A stretch of DNA of 64,000 nucleotides from positions 921,501 to 985,500 of the forward strand of contig NZ_CP160680.1 in NCBI RefSeq assembly GCF_040784935.1, in the 5' to 3' direction. Each line of letters begins with the position of its first letter. The stretch's first letter is position 1. Below are positions 21,801-30,498 of the stretch, in pieces. Below the pieces are notes generated by a model. It saw nothing but the letters and a program-made list of their open reading frames with translations, did not search any database and was not told the DNA's origin. This DNA comes from Lewinella sp. LCG006. Its GTDB lineage: Bacteria > Bacteroidota > Bacteroidia > Chitinophagales > Saprospiraceae. Both the position numbers and the translations under genes were made by a program.

Positions 21801-24800
21801 GGAGGTACTGGAAGGGTACCATCTACCGGGTCACTCAGGTCATGGGTGATCTCCGTAATCAGCAGCAGTGGCATATCCTGCAAGGAATAACGTACCGTAC
21901 TGGTGCCCTGCGCGAAGAAATTTCCGCTGGCATCATCAAGGCCGCTAGCCACTTCGTTACCCATTTCGTCTTCAATACGGTAGGCAACCGTCAGGTTATC
22001 GGGACAATTGTCTTCAATATTAAAGGGTGCAATACCATCAACGATGGCTCCGCAATCACCAAAGTCATTGTCATCAACCACATCGCCCGGACATTCAAAG
22101 CTTGGAGGGGTATGATAATCATTGACGATGATCTTCACATCACAAGTAGTAGTATTACCCGTAGCATCTACCGCTTCAAAGGTGTTAATAGTGATACCCA
22201 CCGGGTAGATATCGCCAGAGGTGAGCCCGGTATCATCGATTTGTGTTACGACCGGGATATCACAGTTATCTTCGGCTAATGGCAAGGAGTAGTTAGCGTA
22301 AGCACTGCACCAGGTTGGTGGGGCATCTACAATAACTGCCGGCTCCGGGCAATTGATAAAATAAGGCGGATCGTCATCGGTAACCGTTACTTCAAAACTG
22401 CACTGACTGAAATTGCCTACGGCATCTTCCGCGTAGTAGGTAACAGTAGAGATGTTCTCCGTAGGACTAAAATGTTCAAAATCGTAAGTAGCAAAAAATT
22501 GGTCGGGAAGCGGATTTGTAATATCCGGATTCAACAAGGCAGTGATATCAAAAGGCCCGGCAATTGAACCATCAGGGTTGGTAATCGTATAAGTATAAAG
22601 GATGACATCACAATTATCCGTCGGTAAGGTGTGTTCCCAAGTGTACTGGGCTTCACAGACAAATTCATCCGTTGTAAGGGCTACGGGGCCCAGGTCTTCG
22701 CACAAAATTTCGGGAGTGCCATTTTCGTCATCGTTATCACAGGAACCAGAACGGAAGAGTTCACAGCCACGCGCATCGACAATGGTAAACGACCAAGTAG
22801 GTTGAGTATAGTCCACCAAAAGGTTGCCTAAATCTTCGGTGAAATCGATGACATCAAAGCCAGCCTCCTCATCATAAGTAAACTCACCGTCTGCATCATC
22901 AGCAACACCATCACTGTCCACATCCAATTGAACGCCACCGTACTGAATAGTATAAGGTTCAAGGCCACCAGTAATTTCACCCAGGTCAACTACTCTATCA
23001 TTCTGTACGATACACTCACACTCTGGAGACTCCATATCAAGCGGCTGGCGCAGTTCAAATACATCTTGTACCAGAATGTAACAACCCTCGAGGTTGAAAA
23101 TTCCGGGTTCTACCTGCCCAGCGATACCCAGTACATAAGTTATGGTGACAAAGCCGGTACCCGTCCCAGGGGTATATTCTCCAGTCAATGGATTAATGTA
23201 GCCTGCATCGCCTGGATTGTCGGGGCTGGTGCCAACGGTGGTGCCGGAGCTAGGAGGGCCACCAGGAGAACGCACGAAAGTTGAAATACCAAACACACCA
23301 ACGACATCGTCCATATCGAGCACCTCATCCATGTGAGTGGTAGTCGTACCATTAGGCATAGCGATAGTGAGGTAGTTGGCAAAATTGAGCTGCTCTTCAT
23401 TATTGGCTTCAAGGCATAATTCAGGAACATCAAGGCCAACCTCGAATCCTTCAAAGTAGTCTACAACGGTTACCAGGGATAAACAGCGACGTTCGTTGCG
23501 CTCGTCCGTTAAAGGATCACCATCGTGCTCAGCGGCATCAAGCACTCTGACAATCACCGTGTTTTGGCCCTCTTCAAAACAGTCGAAAGTTACAGCATCA
23601 CCGAAATTCTCTACAACATCGGCTTTGGATACTTCAATCGTTAACTCACCAGGGCAATTATCGACACTACCTCCATCAAGGTCAGTTGCGAAAACGGTAG
23701 CACTTCCCGTTTTGTCAAGCTGCACTGTAAAATCACTACAGTAAGCAGTAGGCTTCTGGTGGTCTTCTATCGTAATGGTGAAGGTACACATCTGCGTTTC
23801 TTGCGACTCCCCGCAAGGAATAGCAGGATCATTCGCATCGATGACACCATCGCCATTCAAATCAGCAGTCATTGTGTAAGTAACGGTGGTCGTGCCTAGT
23901 TGAAAATCAGTGCCACTAGCATCATCTGTTCCACTGGAAGGAACCGCACCATTATCAGCCGTCCAGGTGATCGTCGTATTACACTCCAAACCTGCCAGCG
24001 GTGCAATGCCGGTTACAATACGAGAACAAGCATCTACGTCGTTTCTCAGGGTCAAATCTCTTGGGGTAACCAAGATCGGGTCACCAGGTACCACATTGAT
24101 ATACAACGCGTGGATCGTCTGGATTCCGTTACAGGCTGTTGCCTGGTATTCAACACGGTAGCCAGCAACCATTAATGGTGTGTAGTCATTGATGTCAACA
24201 ACGGTTGCGTTTCTTTCGTCCTCACAGTCCTGCGGATAATCCATGATCACAAAATCACCATCTGAATTTTGGCAAATTGGATATTCATTACCGTCAGCAT
24301 CTACATACACTTGGTTGCCGTAAGCATCCACGTAATTGACCTCCCCTGGCGAAGGCTCAAGAATCGAGCCGGAGGTAGGCCCTGATAATTGCACAATATT
24401 TTCAATAAATTCACCGGTGCAGCCATCAACAGCTAATGGAATATCCCAGTTCACAGCTTCACCACAGGCGTCGCCAGTAGCAAAAGTGTATTCTCTTCTG
24501 GGGTTAGGAAATCGTGGTGCTTCATCATTTTCTACCCTGATTGGTAAATCGTACATAGCGGATGGAGCTATATTAACATTAATCCCTGCAGAGGTAAGTG
24601 CTTGTCGAATGATTGGGCCAGCAACAGGAATAAAATCAATAGGCAGTATCTCCAGCAAATCAACCCCATCAGGTGTCACACAGGGTGAGTAAGGCGCAAT
24701 TACGGACGCAGTTACGTTACGAACAGTGATGATACCTTCTCCATCTACATTGTTATAAACAAATCCACTACCATCTCCAGAACCGTCCCCAAGGATACCT

Positions 24801-26896
24801 GCGCCACTTAGCACCTGATCAAAAGCTCCATCGCCATCCGTATCTGCCCAAACGACGGATACGGCAGTTTCCTCTACGATTTCCTGCACAGGATCAACAA
24901 TGAGATCTCTAACCGTTGCTGAACATACGGTAGTTGATTCACCAGTAATCGGAATATCAAAACTAAAGTCGAGAAATTCCAAAGGCTTCCATGTGCTTGT
25001 TGTAATACAAGGTCTAACGCCTAGTATATTGATACAAAATCCTTGCCCAGGACCACAATTCCCACAGAAACCCGTAGGATAAGGAATCGCTACATCATCC
25101 ACGAGATCACAGACGTCTCCAACGCCGGAGATATTATCCGCTATGGGTGTATCCAACGCATCGCCTTCCGGAAAAAAGTCATTATTTAAACCAAAATCCC
25201 AACTTACAGCAATGCCTTCATCATCACAGGTAATGATTGGATCCTCGGTACCACCCGCATCAAAATTGTTCTCTTCAACGTAATCGCCCGTTACTACGGA
25301 TGCCTCGAAAAAAGGTATTAGTTCGCTACCCAGATCGAACGTAACGTTAAAAATGGTGAGGGAGATGAACGAATTAGTAAGAATGGGGCAAACATCGGCC
25401 GCTGGATTAAACTCCAGGCAATCTTCATTACAGCCGCTGCTGGCGATCGTAATGGTTGTGCAGCTTTGAACAGCACAGTCCGTACCTTCTGTACAAGTAC
25501 CGGCGGGGGTATTGATGGATTCTTCGTAGCAAATCTGTAAGCTCCCCAATAAGCTGGTTGGGTTGGACACCGTGATTACGGGGCTATCCGTAGTTTCATC
25601 GGTGACACTAACGCTTAGGTTGGTTCCGGTAGCTGTCCAGAGCCTGCTTAATGTTCCTGTGTAAGTAAATTCGGAAGGACTCACCTCAACAATCAGGTCA
25701 GAATCACCGTCCCAACAAGTTGTAGAAGAGGTGATGGAAAAACTAGGTGTAGGTGTTTCGGGAAAAAAGACCATGGCATCAGCCGTTAAAACTTCCCCGA
25801 CCCCACTACAGTTGCCAGGGTTTTCCAGTGTATAGGTAATATCGACACAACCAAAACCAGAGAAAGAAAGATAGTTGCCACCTAATATTTCTGCATCAGG
25901 AGTGCTTGTGGTAAAGGTCCCACCGGAGGTGGTTCCGGCAACAAACAATTCGTTCAAATTATAATTCCCGGTCACCCCACAGCTTACGACTCCATCCATC
26001 AAAGTGGCAACGGGAACTTCATATACCTGAAAGAGAAATTGATCGACCAGGTCAGAATTATCGTCACAAATGAAGTTGTAATTTATAGCATTGATGGCGT
26101 CCCGGTCAAGGGTACTGATCTCAATTTCGGACGCAGATAAATCCAGTGTTCTTCCGTCTACCAATACGCCATTACCGGAAAAGTTATCAAACGCACTGGT
26201 AGCAGTTTGGCCACTTACATAAGTCCCCAGATCTACATTGGGTTGGGCCTGACAAAAAACAGGTATTGGGTCATCCTCGATAGCATAACTGTAGTTGGCA
26301 GATATCGCAGCTACTTGTGCATTAAAGTTATTCGAACCGGTATTAAGGTTGATCCCTGGCGACAATATCTGGGGATACCAATCGGTGCCCAGGTTATCGT
26401 AGGTTACCGTAATCTGTCCATCCGCTAAGGCGGTGCTTGCTTCCGCAATGGTTAGGGTGAAAGTCTGGCAATAAGGATCTGCAGCACTAGTGGCCATTTC
26501 GACATTTACGGTAACGGCACTGCTTCCTTCGATCGTCACATCAAAATTTTCATCAGCGCCATTCATGTCCCCCCAAAAGCAAATCTCGATGTCTAAATCA
26601 GCATCCAGCACAACACCAGCCAAACCACCATCGCCAACGGAAAAAGTATTTCCCGGTATGGTATAGCTGAACGAGGTACTTGCCGAGGCGGGATTATCGG
26701 GGGTGATATCGGTTCCATCGTTCTCAAAGTTCTGGTTAGTCACAGTTCCCTGAGGTTCTTCCCAAGTGCAGGTATTTTGTGCCTGAAGTAAATTAATGGA
26801 ACAGGTAAACAGGAATAGAAATAGAGTGGTAAACAGGTGTTTATGTCCTGCGAATAAATCACAAGAAACACCACGCGATGGTAGTATTACGTTCAT
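15881..26896 (-). CDS. Giant T9SS-secreted multidomain surface protein 2
   Basis: This 3,671-residue paralogue of giant 1 starts at ATG 26896 with a signal peptide (LFTTLFLFLFTCSINLLQAQ). The N-terminal 1,100 or so residues are diverged from giant 1 but have the same Cys/Asp-rich beta style. From there the order is the same, at approximate residues: HYR-like modules, a lamin-tail-like domain (about 1670-1810, LLLITEITHDLSD), a P domain (about 1900-2055), HYR with FPEITCPDDQVIQL, the shared near-identical tract (about 2700-3453), dockerin-like DVNNSETITTLDL (near 3335) and a type A sorting tail (LYQNVPNPF near 3575 to the end, finishing YRATKQMIVVD). T9SS cargo anchored at or released from the surface is the likely fate. 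It lies 192 bases downstream of the response-regulator gene, which suggests direct control. There is no catalytic domain I can recognise; the P domain lacks an attached protease. Confidence 0.9.
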   Translation of the reverse strand: MNVILPSRGVSCDLFAGHKHLFTTLFLFLFTCSINLLQAQNTCTWEEPQGTVTNQNFENDGTDITPDNPASASTSFSYTIPGNTFSVGDGGLAGVVLDADLDIEICFWGDMNGADENFDVTIEGSSAVTVNVEMATSAADPYCQTFTLTIAEASTALADGQITVTYDNLGTDWYPQILSPGINLNTGSNNFNAQVAAISANYSYAIEDDPIPVFCQAQPNVDLGTYVSGQTATSAFDNFSGNGVLVDGRTLDLSASEIEISTLDRDAINAINYNFICDDNSDLVDQFLFQVYEVPVATLMDGVVSCGVTGNYNLNELFVAGTTSGGTFTTSTPDAEILGGNYLSFSGFGCVDITYTLENPGNCSGVGEVLTADAMVFFPETPTPSFSITSSTTCWDGDSDLIVEVSPSEFTYTGTLSRLWTATGTNLSVSVTDETTDSPVITVSNPTSLLGSLQICYEESINTPAGTCTEGTDCAVQSCTTITIASSGCNEDCLEFNPAADVCPILTNSFISLTIFNVTFDLGSELIPFFEASVVTGDYVEENNFDAGGTEDPIITCDDEGIAVSWDFGLNNDFFPEGDALDTPIADNISGVGDVCDLVDDVAIPYPTGFCGNCGPGQGFCINILGVRPCITTSTWKPLEFLDFSFDIPITGESTTVCSATVRDLIVDPVQEIVEETAVSVVWADTDGDGAFDQVLSGAGILGDGSGDGSGFVYNNVDGEGIITVRNVTASVIAPYSPCVTPDGVDLLEILPIDFIPVAGPIIRQALTSAGINVNIAPSAMYDLPIRVENDEAPRFPNPRREYTFATGDACGEAVNWDIPLAVDGCTGEFIENIVQLSGPTSGSILEPSPGEVNYVDAYGNQVYVDADGNEYPICQNSDGDFVIMDYPQDCEDERNATVVDINDYTPLMVAGYRVEYQATACNGIQTIHALYINVVPGDPILVTPRDLTLRNDVDACSRIVTGIAPLAGLECNTTITWTADNGAVPSSGTDDASGTDFQLGTTTVTYTMTADLNGDGVIDANDPAIPCGESQETQMCTFTITIEDHQKPTAYCSDFTVQLDKTGSATVFATDLDGGSVDNCPGELTIEVSKADVVENFGDAVTFDCFEEGQNTVIVRVLDAAEHDGDPLTDERNERRCLSLVTVVDYFEGFEVGLDVPELCLEANNEEQLNFANYLTIAMPNGTTTTHMDEVLDMDDVVGVFGISTFVRSPGGPPSSGTTVGTSPDNPGDAGYINPLTGEYTPGTGTGFVTITYVLGIAGQVEPGIFNLEGCYILVQDVFELRQPLDMESPECECIVQNDRVVDLGEITGGLEPYTIQYGGVQLDVDSDGVADDADGEFTYDEEAGFDVIDFTEDLGNLLVDYTQPTWSFTIVDARGCELFRSGSCDNDDENGTPEILCEDLGPVALTTDEFVCEAQYTWEHTLPTDNCDVILYTYTITNPDGSIAGPFDITALLNPDITNPLPDQFFATYDFEHFSPTENISTVTYYAEDAVGNFSQCSFEVTVTDDDPPYFINCPEPAVIVDAPPTWCSAYANYSLPLAEDNCDIPVVTQIDDTGLTSGDIYPVGITINTFEAVDATGNTTTCDVKIIVNDYHTPPSFECPGDVVDDNDFGDCGAIVDGIAPFNIEDNCPDNLTVAYRIEDEMGNEVASGLDDASGNFFAQGTSTVRYSLQDMPLLLITEITHDLSDPVDGTLPVPPFTAGNPPTGDYLEITNFNAANLDVSCLMIERLSAAGSELFAVPTGVILAPGGVLTIHFGDGTDSPADHFYNVPGAADLQATDPAAYIVSLSRSILDIAVLNGYDISGLAPPQYNLAGRTVADYWSGTISPVFGSGIVRTTVWDTNTASDFEPGEACLPTTIGMLNPSLPQPTPNGAQTAIQAQHTTRIECSFTVTIVDAEEAVCGLYGDYQEYPGASETIAYGECVESIVTVDEFYTIADLNLFLAGNAGDFSDLTFTLISPEGTAIELLVAACPGSTAFDFILDGDPELAAPFLDNCATLGDGLALIPTGDIEAFNGEQAQGDWILQVGHNGTVTTELAILDAWSLLISAREAYDEMDVTLENDLNLCGAEYTYLHPILFDNCPGGTVQLTITFEDGTLELDQTLPIFPENTEFTYFFQVGETTVLYTLTDAAGNVSTCGFVVTVLDTQFPEITCPDDQVIQLGPGECETNEYPTTPVFEFDNCPDYVLSSFPPGTPVPIGDTTITLIITDASGNETTCTYNLTVLEFETAQDLACIGEQNVSLGADCEATITAEMILTGDLYRCYDNYIVTLYPGPPDSGFDPIPTSPTVTVDYVGQTIVAEICDPDTGECCWGFVNIEYKLIPEFICPSDTVVNCTDLTGPDLLGFPEVTSCVPGGAIISHVDALTDNGACGEPRFVIDRTWTVSDAVGNSAQCVQTIEVATFDLDQIIFPENYDGITNPVLDCSEVLVDPSLTSPDSLGYPTINGTNLYAAIYCSAAINYNDEIFYICDNSYLLFRTWRVVNQCLPNPLSDVREFTQLIRVEDSDGPDLNCPENETISVSPFNCRATYQIPLLDIIDACSEVTYIVQVDNDTLDFQFNNQYLVTGLERGDHTITYLAQDACGIRSQCSYIVTVEDQIAPFAICDDELNVSIGGGDVANGVFGQARIHATDVDEGSSDNCSTVDLEVRRNYWANGTCTDNFEDWSPWGDFIDFYCCDINNEITIELRVTDASGNQNTCWMVITPEDKLNPYCYAPEDVSLTCNDLPLAFPGDIQTAYDEDFAATSTMMSSIFGGATGTDNCAVDTIVERTPNIQVNDCGWGTITRRFEAWQLRPAGDANANGAIDINEVFRSTNSCNQVITITEVHNFVIDFPEDADADCGDPNVPTIITTAEGCDVLTVNIGEPVVYSATGDECYKLSITYDVINWCLWDGEYTGYVLARMTEDDGEALPVDRAVEGNERPVITYTSAAGLCIDRNHTDRDGDSDLDNCASPQLPNYGRYIYTQFVKVYDSTVPVITVPEYGGPTDLCPTLEPGQFGDVTGNCEAQVSIPFTISDECELFDGAGNLVISLVSAELDAFAVDINGDGDITSNEFLVEAGAAGNVMANITDNGDGTYSFDGSFPIITSAMGDNIYHAVRVLFEDGCGNQVSETLVFDVIDCKGPAPICINGLTATLMPQAEGGCAMTIWASDFEGSPIYDCTGQGPLTNADGLPRVTKYAIYRAAEVEADPNFVPHPTNTGLVLTEDDDQTTVVYVYAFDEEDNYDYCETYVLVQPHNSCNGPDGATIAGVITTTANETIEGVEVSINGAAQMSMTTGTDGAFNFELLQLGGDYTVTPYHNDNPLNGVTTFDIVLISKHILNIDPLDSPYQRLAADVNNSETITTLDLIQVRKLILNITTEFTNNTSWRFIPASYVFPNELNPWQETFPELININNLSAAQLNADFIGVKTGDVNGNAQANALAGDDRTLNGIFYLEAEDIDLKAGNTYTVAFTGEDLANVQGFQGTLQFIGMELINMEYGAATSENFGLRYVNEGAITMSYNDNGGDSDAMHLVATTTTTDHLFSLVLRASEDAKLSELLQVNSRYTIAEAYREGTLTDFGLSFSGTAHRQGEFVLYQNVPNPFTEGTMIGFDLPAAATATITIRDAKGALIRVIEGDYGAGYHTVNVTKQMINSTTGVLSYTIEARLANGEAEQAGDYRATKQMIVVD
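16538..18802 (-). repeat. 2.26-kb near-identical tract, copy 2 (inside giant gene 2)
   Basis: This is the partner of 3920-6184 in direct orientation, with no gaps and about 98% identity by eye. The encoded protein of about 755 residues covers late HYR-like modules, the carboxypeptidase-regulatory-like module and the dockerin-like repeats, but not the sorting tail, which is diverged. Recombination between the copies would delete the LytTR gene and fuse the giants. Confidence 0.9.
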
Positions 26897-27088
26897 GAGA
26901 TGTATAATTTGTCGTAAAAAAGCATATCACTTTTCAATCGGTCAATTGAAAAATGACAGGTATTACATTAGGAAGTAAAGGTAGAAAGGGTTCGACCTGA
27001 ATAAGTGGACTATTATTCTGACTCAGGGGCCAATTTAATGACCGCTGACGCTAAATCGAGGGCTTAGCTGGCCATTGTAAACATCTAT
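26897..27088. other. Intergenic region upstream of giant gene 2
   Basis: This 192-base gap separates the response regulator from giant gene 2. On the minus strand there is TACCTTTA at 26976-26983, one base from the TAnnTTTG consensus, but no TTTG-type -33 box at the right distance. No gene and no terminator were seen, so cotranscription with the regulator is possible. Confidence 0.4.
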
Positions 27089-27844
27089 TTAACGTAGATA
27101 ACTCATGGGTTTTCGACCAAAGTGTTGCTCAAAGATTTTAGAGAAGTAGTGGGTATCTTCATAGCCAACCAGTGCACAAAGTTCGGCAATGGTTTCAACT
27201 TGTCCGCCCAACAGTAAGTTACGGGCTTCATGCAAACGAATTTCCCGCAAATACATACTATAACTTAGACCTGAATATTGCTTGATACGACGCCGTACTT
27301 GACGGGCACTAAGATTGAGCACCTTAGAAAGGTCTTCCAATCCGAAGTGAGAATTTTGTAGTTGCTGTTGCAAAATGAATTCTACTTCTCGCAGCCAGTT
27401 TTGCTGGGTCGCTGGTTGTATTTCTTCTTGTAATGTTGTTATTTCAATTTTCTTTTCTAATAGTTTACGCCAGTGTTCGTAGCGCCGGATGAGATTGTCT
27501 ACCCTTACTTTTAATTCTTCTTCATAAAAAGGCTTAGGAAGAAAATCATCAATACCAATCCGCAGTACTTTGAGGCGATCTTCTTTGCCACTCAGTGAGG
27601 ACAATACAATGACGGGTATGTTTTGCCATTGAGGATGTTTTTTAAGCCTTTCCAACAACTCAAAACCACTCATGATGGGCATCAACAAGTCACTCAAAAT
27701 TAATCTACACGAATTTTCCTGCAAAAAATCTAGTGCTGCCTGACCATTGGGAACTACGGCCAACTTATAGTCAGCATCCAATTCTTCTACAATAAAATTG
27801 CAGAGCAAGGTATCATCTTCAACCAAAAGGATATCAAAATTCAC
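27089..27844 (-). CDS. Response regulator, receiver plus AraC-type DNA-binding domain
   Basis: A 251-residue two-component response regulator. The receiver domain (residues 1-120) has the acidic pair D10/D11 in LLVEDD, the phosphoacceptor D52 in LILSDLLMPIMSG, a serine at 82-83 and the conserved lysine K104 in FLPKPF. A short coiled linker leads to an AraC/XylS-type double helix-turn-helix (about 150-251) with LSARQVRRRIKQYSG and the second helix-turn-helix ending DTHYFSKIFEQHFGRKPMSY. Its start overlaps the histidine kinase gene by 11 bases, the usual sign of a cognate pair. The next gene downstream, giant gene 2, is the most likely target. Confidence 0.92.
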   Translation of the reverse strand: MNFDILLVEDDTLLCNFIVEELDADYKLAVVPNGQAALDFLQENSCRLILSDLLMPIMSGFELLERLKKHPQWQNIPVIVLSSLSGKEDRLKVLRIGIDDFLPKPFYEEELKVRVDNLIRRYEHWRKLLEKKIEITTLQEEIQPATQQNWLREVEFILQQQLQNSHFGLEDLSKVLNLSARQVRRRIKQYSGLSYSMYLREIRLHEARNLLLGGQVETIAELCALVGYEDTHYFSKIFEQHFGRKPMSYLR

Positions 27845-30083
27845 CTTTTACCATATTTTGCTGGATACAAGCGATAAAATCTGCTCGATTCCCAGAGAAA
27901 GATAAGTTGAGTAAAACTTCCTTCAAAGGTAAAAAACCGCCATCGTCAGGTAAGCTACTCAGGTGTAATTTTATTGTTGAAGTATCATAAATCGTAGTTT
28001 CAAGTAGTGCACCCACTACGTTGGAAAACACCTTGCGTTCCTCCTGGCTTAAGGAAGGAAAAGACTTTGAAGTAACTTCCGATGGACCTTTTTTAGGAAA
28101 ACTTAAGGTAAAACAACTTCCTGAAGCACCCGTATTATTCTTAAAACTAACACTCCCTCCCATCTCTTCGATCGCTAGCTTAACGAAACTCAAGCCTAAT
28201 CCATGGGCACCCTCTGCGTTTTTTTCTCCCTGATAAGCATCAAATATCAATGCACTTTCCTCCTCCTTAATGCCCGGGCCTTGATCTACAATATTTACAT
28301 TGATGTATTCCTCCGTCAGCGCTACTGAAATAGAAACAACGCCTTGAACCGGGGAATACTTGATGCCATTATGAATTACATTGTCGAAGATCCTCTCGGT
28401 AAGAAAACGATCAGCGTAAACAAATGTCAACTTATCCATCTTTATGTCGATACTGACTTGATGATGTTGAGCAAAAGGCATGAGTCTTTCTACACTTTCC
28501 CCCAGTATGTCTACCAGTCTTAATGGTTCAAACCTCAGCGTCAGTCCCTCGGTTTTTGCTCGATTGACATCTAGGAGATTCTGTACGAAAAGTAGCATTC
28601 TCTGGCTAGCCTGTAAGGTGGCTCGATCGCCCGTATCGCGTTGGTTCCTGCCAATAATGATCTGTAAAGGCGTTTTTAAATCATGAATTAAAGTTGAGGT
28701 CATCCGGTGCTTGTAAGCTTGGAGTGCTCGTAATTGCTGGTTTTGCTTGTCAAGTTCTTCGGTGCGCTCTCGTACTTTTTCTTCCAGTAAACTAGCTGCT
28801 GCTATTAATTTTTGGTTACTCGCTTGCAGGTCTTTCGCTAGCACATTATTCGCTTTATAAATTTTAGCAAATTTCAGAATAACTAGAACGCCTTGCATCA
28901 GTGCCAACACCAAGAACCCGTAAGCGGAATAGTATTGTCCATAAATTAAATTATTTGCCAGAAGAAAATCATGAATACCACAGATGAGGTAGATCAACCC
29001 ACCAATCAAAAATGGGGAACCATTTATATTTCCGTCTTGCCAGTACCTAGTGCTTCGGTGCAGCAAATAAGTAACAATGACAAAAGCGTAAGCCGGCAAC
29101 AATCTATTAAGCTGGGAGGCACCATAACCAGAGATAGTTAAAAAGACCAGCGTTATCAGTATGCCCGCCAGCACCATCCATTTCGCAACTTTTCGGTGAA
29201 TATACCGCGGCATTATCTCTCGAAAAGACAGTAGTATAAAAAGATAACCAATACTTACTGTCGCGTACCGCATCCGTTGTACAACAATCCAGGGGGCTTC
29301 TGGCCAAATCAAATGCATAACGCTTTGATTAGATGCTATGATACGCACTAAAGCCACCACACAAAAAAAGCCCAAAAAGAGGAAGATTTTCTCCCGCGCA
29401 AAAATGAAATACAAACTGATATTAAATAGGCCAAAAAACAACAACAAACAAGAAATAACTAACTCTACTCCTACCCGCCGATTGAAAGCTACCCGTACCG
29501 GATGAGCCAGGCCAAATTCTAAAAGTTTACCCATCCCTCCTTTTCGATGATGATGGTTCGCGATTACCATCCTTAGATGAAGGGTGTCTTTTTCAGAAAT
29601 CTCCCGCGGTAGGTTTACCCAACGCGGCCCGTATGCTGCAATACTGGTACTACTATCGCCGGATATCTTACCTACTTTTAGTAAAGGCTGCTCACCATCG
29701 CCACCATATAATTCATAGGTGCTAGGTAAATAGTCGTTAATCATTATGGCCAATGGCTCCTTGATCTGAGGCTTCACGATGGTAAGCTGATACTCCCCAA
29801 TGCCTATGCCGCTGGCAAAGCTGTTATCCCCCCTATCAAGATCATTCCACAAGCCAGGCACCGGAGCTTTAATCAGCGTATCCCACTTACCGTCCAGGCG
29901 TCTGCCTCGAAAATTCCATTCGCCATAGAGGTTTACAATAGGATTCTCTTTCCAGTCGTGGCTGCGCAAATCAAGCACGCCAGCCTTTGCATCATAGTTA
30001 GGTGCCTGAAAATACTGATAAATTTGTCGGTACCCCAAGCTAATCATTACTATGACCATTACGATTGTTAGATATAACCTCAT
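27834..30083 (-). CDS. Membrane sensor histidine kinase (7TMR-DISM type)
   Basis: This 749-residue kinase has an N-terminal membrane anchor (residues about 3-18) and a periplasmic beta-rich sensor region (about 30-200, GEWNFRGRRLDGKWDTL and following, resembling a 7TMR-DISM extracellular domain). Seven membrane segments follow (about 205-410), then a coiled coil (EEKVRERTEELDKQNQQL), a HisKA domain with phosphoacceptor H467 in LIHDLKTPLQ, and a HATPase domain with NVIHNGIKYSP, DQGPGI and GLGLSFVK. After the ATPase fold there is an extra C-terminal region of about 80 residues that I do not recognise. Carbohydrate or small-carboxylate ligands are known for such sensors; the ligand here is unknown. 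The gene overlaps the response regulator by 11 bases. Confidence 0.92.
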   Translation of the reverse strand: MRLYLTIVMVIVMISLGYRQIYQYFQAPNYDAKAGVLDLRSHDWKENPIVNLYGEWNFRGRRLDGKWDTLIKAPVPGLWNDLDRGDNSFASGIGIGEYQLTIVKPQIKEPLAIMINDYLPSTYELYGGDGEQPLLKVGKISGDSSTSIAAYGPRWVNLPREISEKDTLHLRMVIANHHHRKGGMGKLLEFGLAHPVRVAFNRRVGVELVISCLLLFFGLFNISLYFIFAREKIFLFLGFFCVVALVRIIASNQSVMHLIWPEAPWIVVQRMRYATVSIGYLFILLSFREIMPRYIHRKVAKWMVLAGILITLVFLTISGYGASQLNRLLPAYAFVIVTYLLHRSTRYWQDGNINGSPFLIGGLIYLICGIHDFLLANNLIYGQYYSAYGFLVLALMQGVLVILKFAKIYKANNVLAKDLQASNQKLIAAASLLEEKVRERTEELDKQNQQLRALQAYKHRMTSTLIHDLKTPLQIIIGRNQRDTGDRATLQASQRMLLFVQNLLDVNRAKTEGLTLRFEPLRLVDILGESVERLMPFAQHHQVSIDIKMDKLTFVYADRFLTERIFDNVIHNGIKYSPVQGVVSISVALTEEYINVNIVDQGPGIKEEESALIFDAYQGEKNAEGAHGLGLSFVKLAIEEMGGSVSFKNNTGASGSCFTLSFPKKGPSEVTSKSFPSLSQEERKVFSNVVGALLETTIYDTSTIKLHLSSLPDDGGFLPLKEVLLNLSFSGNRADFIACIQQNMVKGEF

Positions 30084-30432
30084 GTAAATGGAACTTTTAA
30101 ATTAGTCCTTAGTTATTTACCTGGCTCTTTTGCCCAAAACATATCAAACAGGCTTTGTCGGTAGTTGTTGACTGTGGTCATTATGCTTCGCAGCTCTTCC
30201 TATTCAGTTGACCGGCTTGTCGCTGTCCCCCACTTCGTTCGGCTCCTGCACAGTACTCCCTATTCGCTAAAATATAGCCTTCCGAAGAAACCGGTAGAAG
30301 ATATGCTATTTTTAAGCTTATTCGCTTAAAACTTAGCAGCTATAAAACGCAAAATTCGTTTTTGCCCAACGCTGGTTATATTCGTAATATATGCCCTATT
30401 TTAAGCACTGGCTTTGCCTGCCTTGATTCAAA
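30084..30432. other. Intergenic region between secA and the kinase gene
   Basis: No gene is visible in this 349-base stretch. It contains the upstream region of the kinase (minus strand) and a few short AT-rich palindromes such as TTAAGC-TTATTC-GCTTAA near 30313. I could not identify a clear promoter. Confidence 0.4.
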
Positions 30433-30466
30433 TAAAAAACGGCGGCACCCCGAAGGATGCCGCCGT
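30433..30466 (-). terminator. Intrinsic terminator downstream of secA
   Basis: On the minus strand the stem ACGGCGGCA / TGCCGCCGT (9 pairs, loop TCCTTCGGGG) is followed by TTTTTTATTTG, a strong intrinsic terminator. It is a near copy of the hairpin after giant gene 2. It lies 112 bases past the secA stop, with a sorting-tail remnant and a palindrome in between. Confidence 0.85.
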
Positions 30467-30498
30467 CTGTTGTCTATTTATCTCTTGTGGCAATTATA

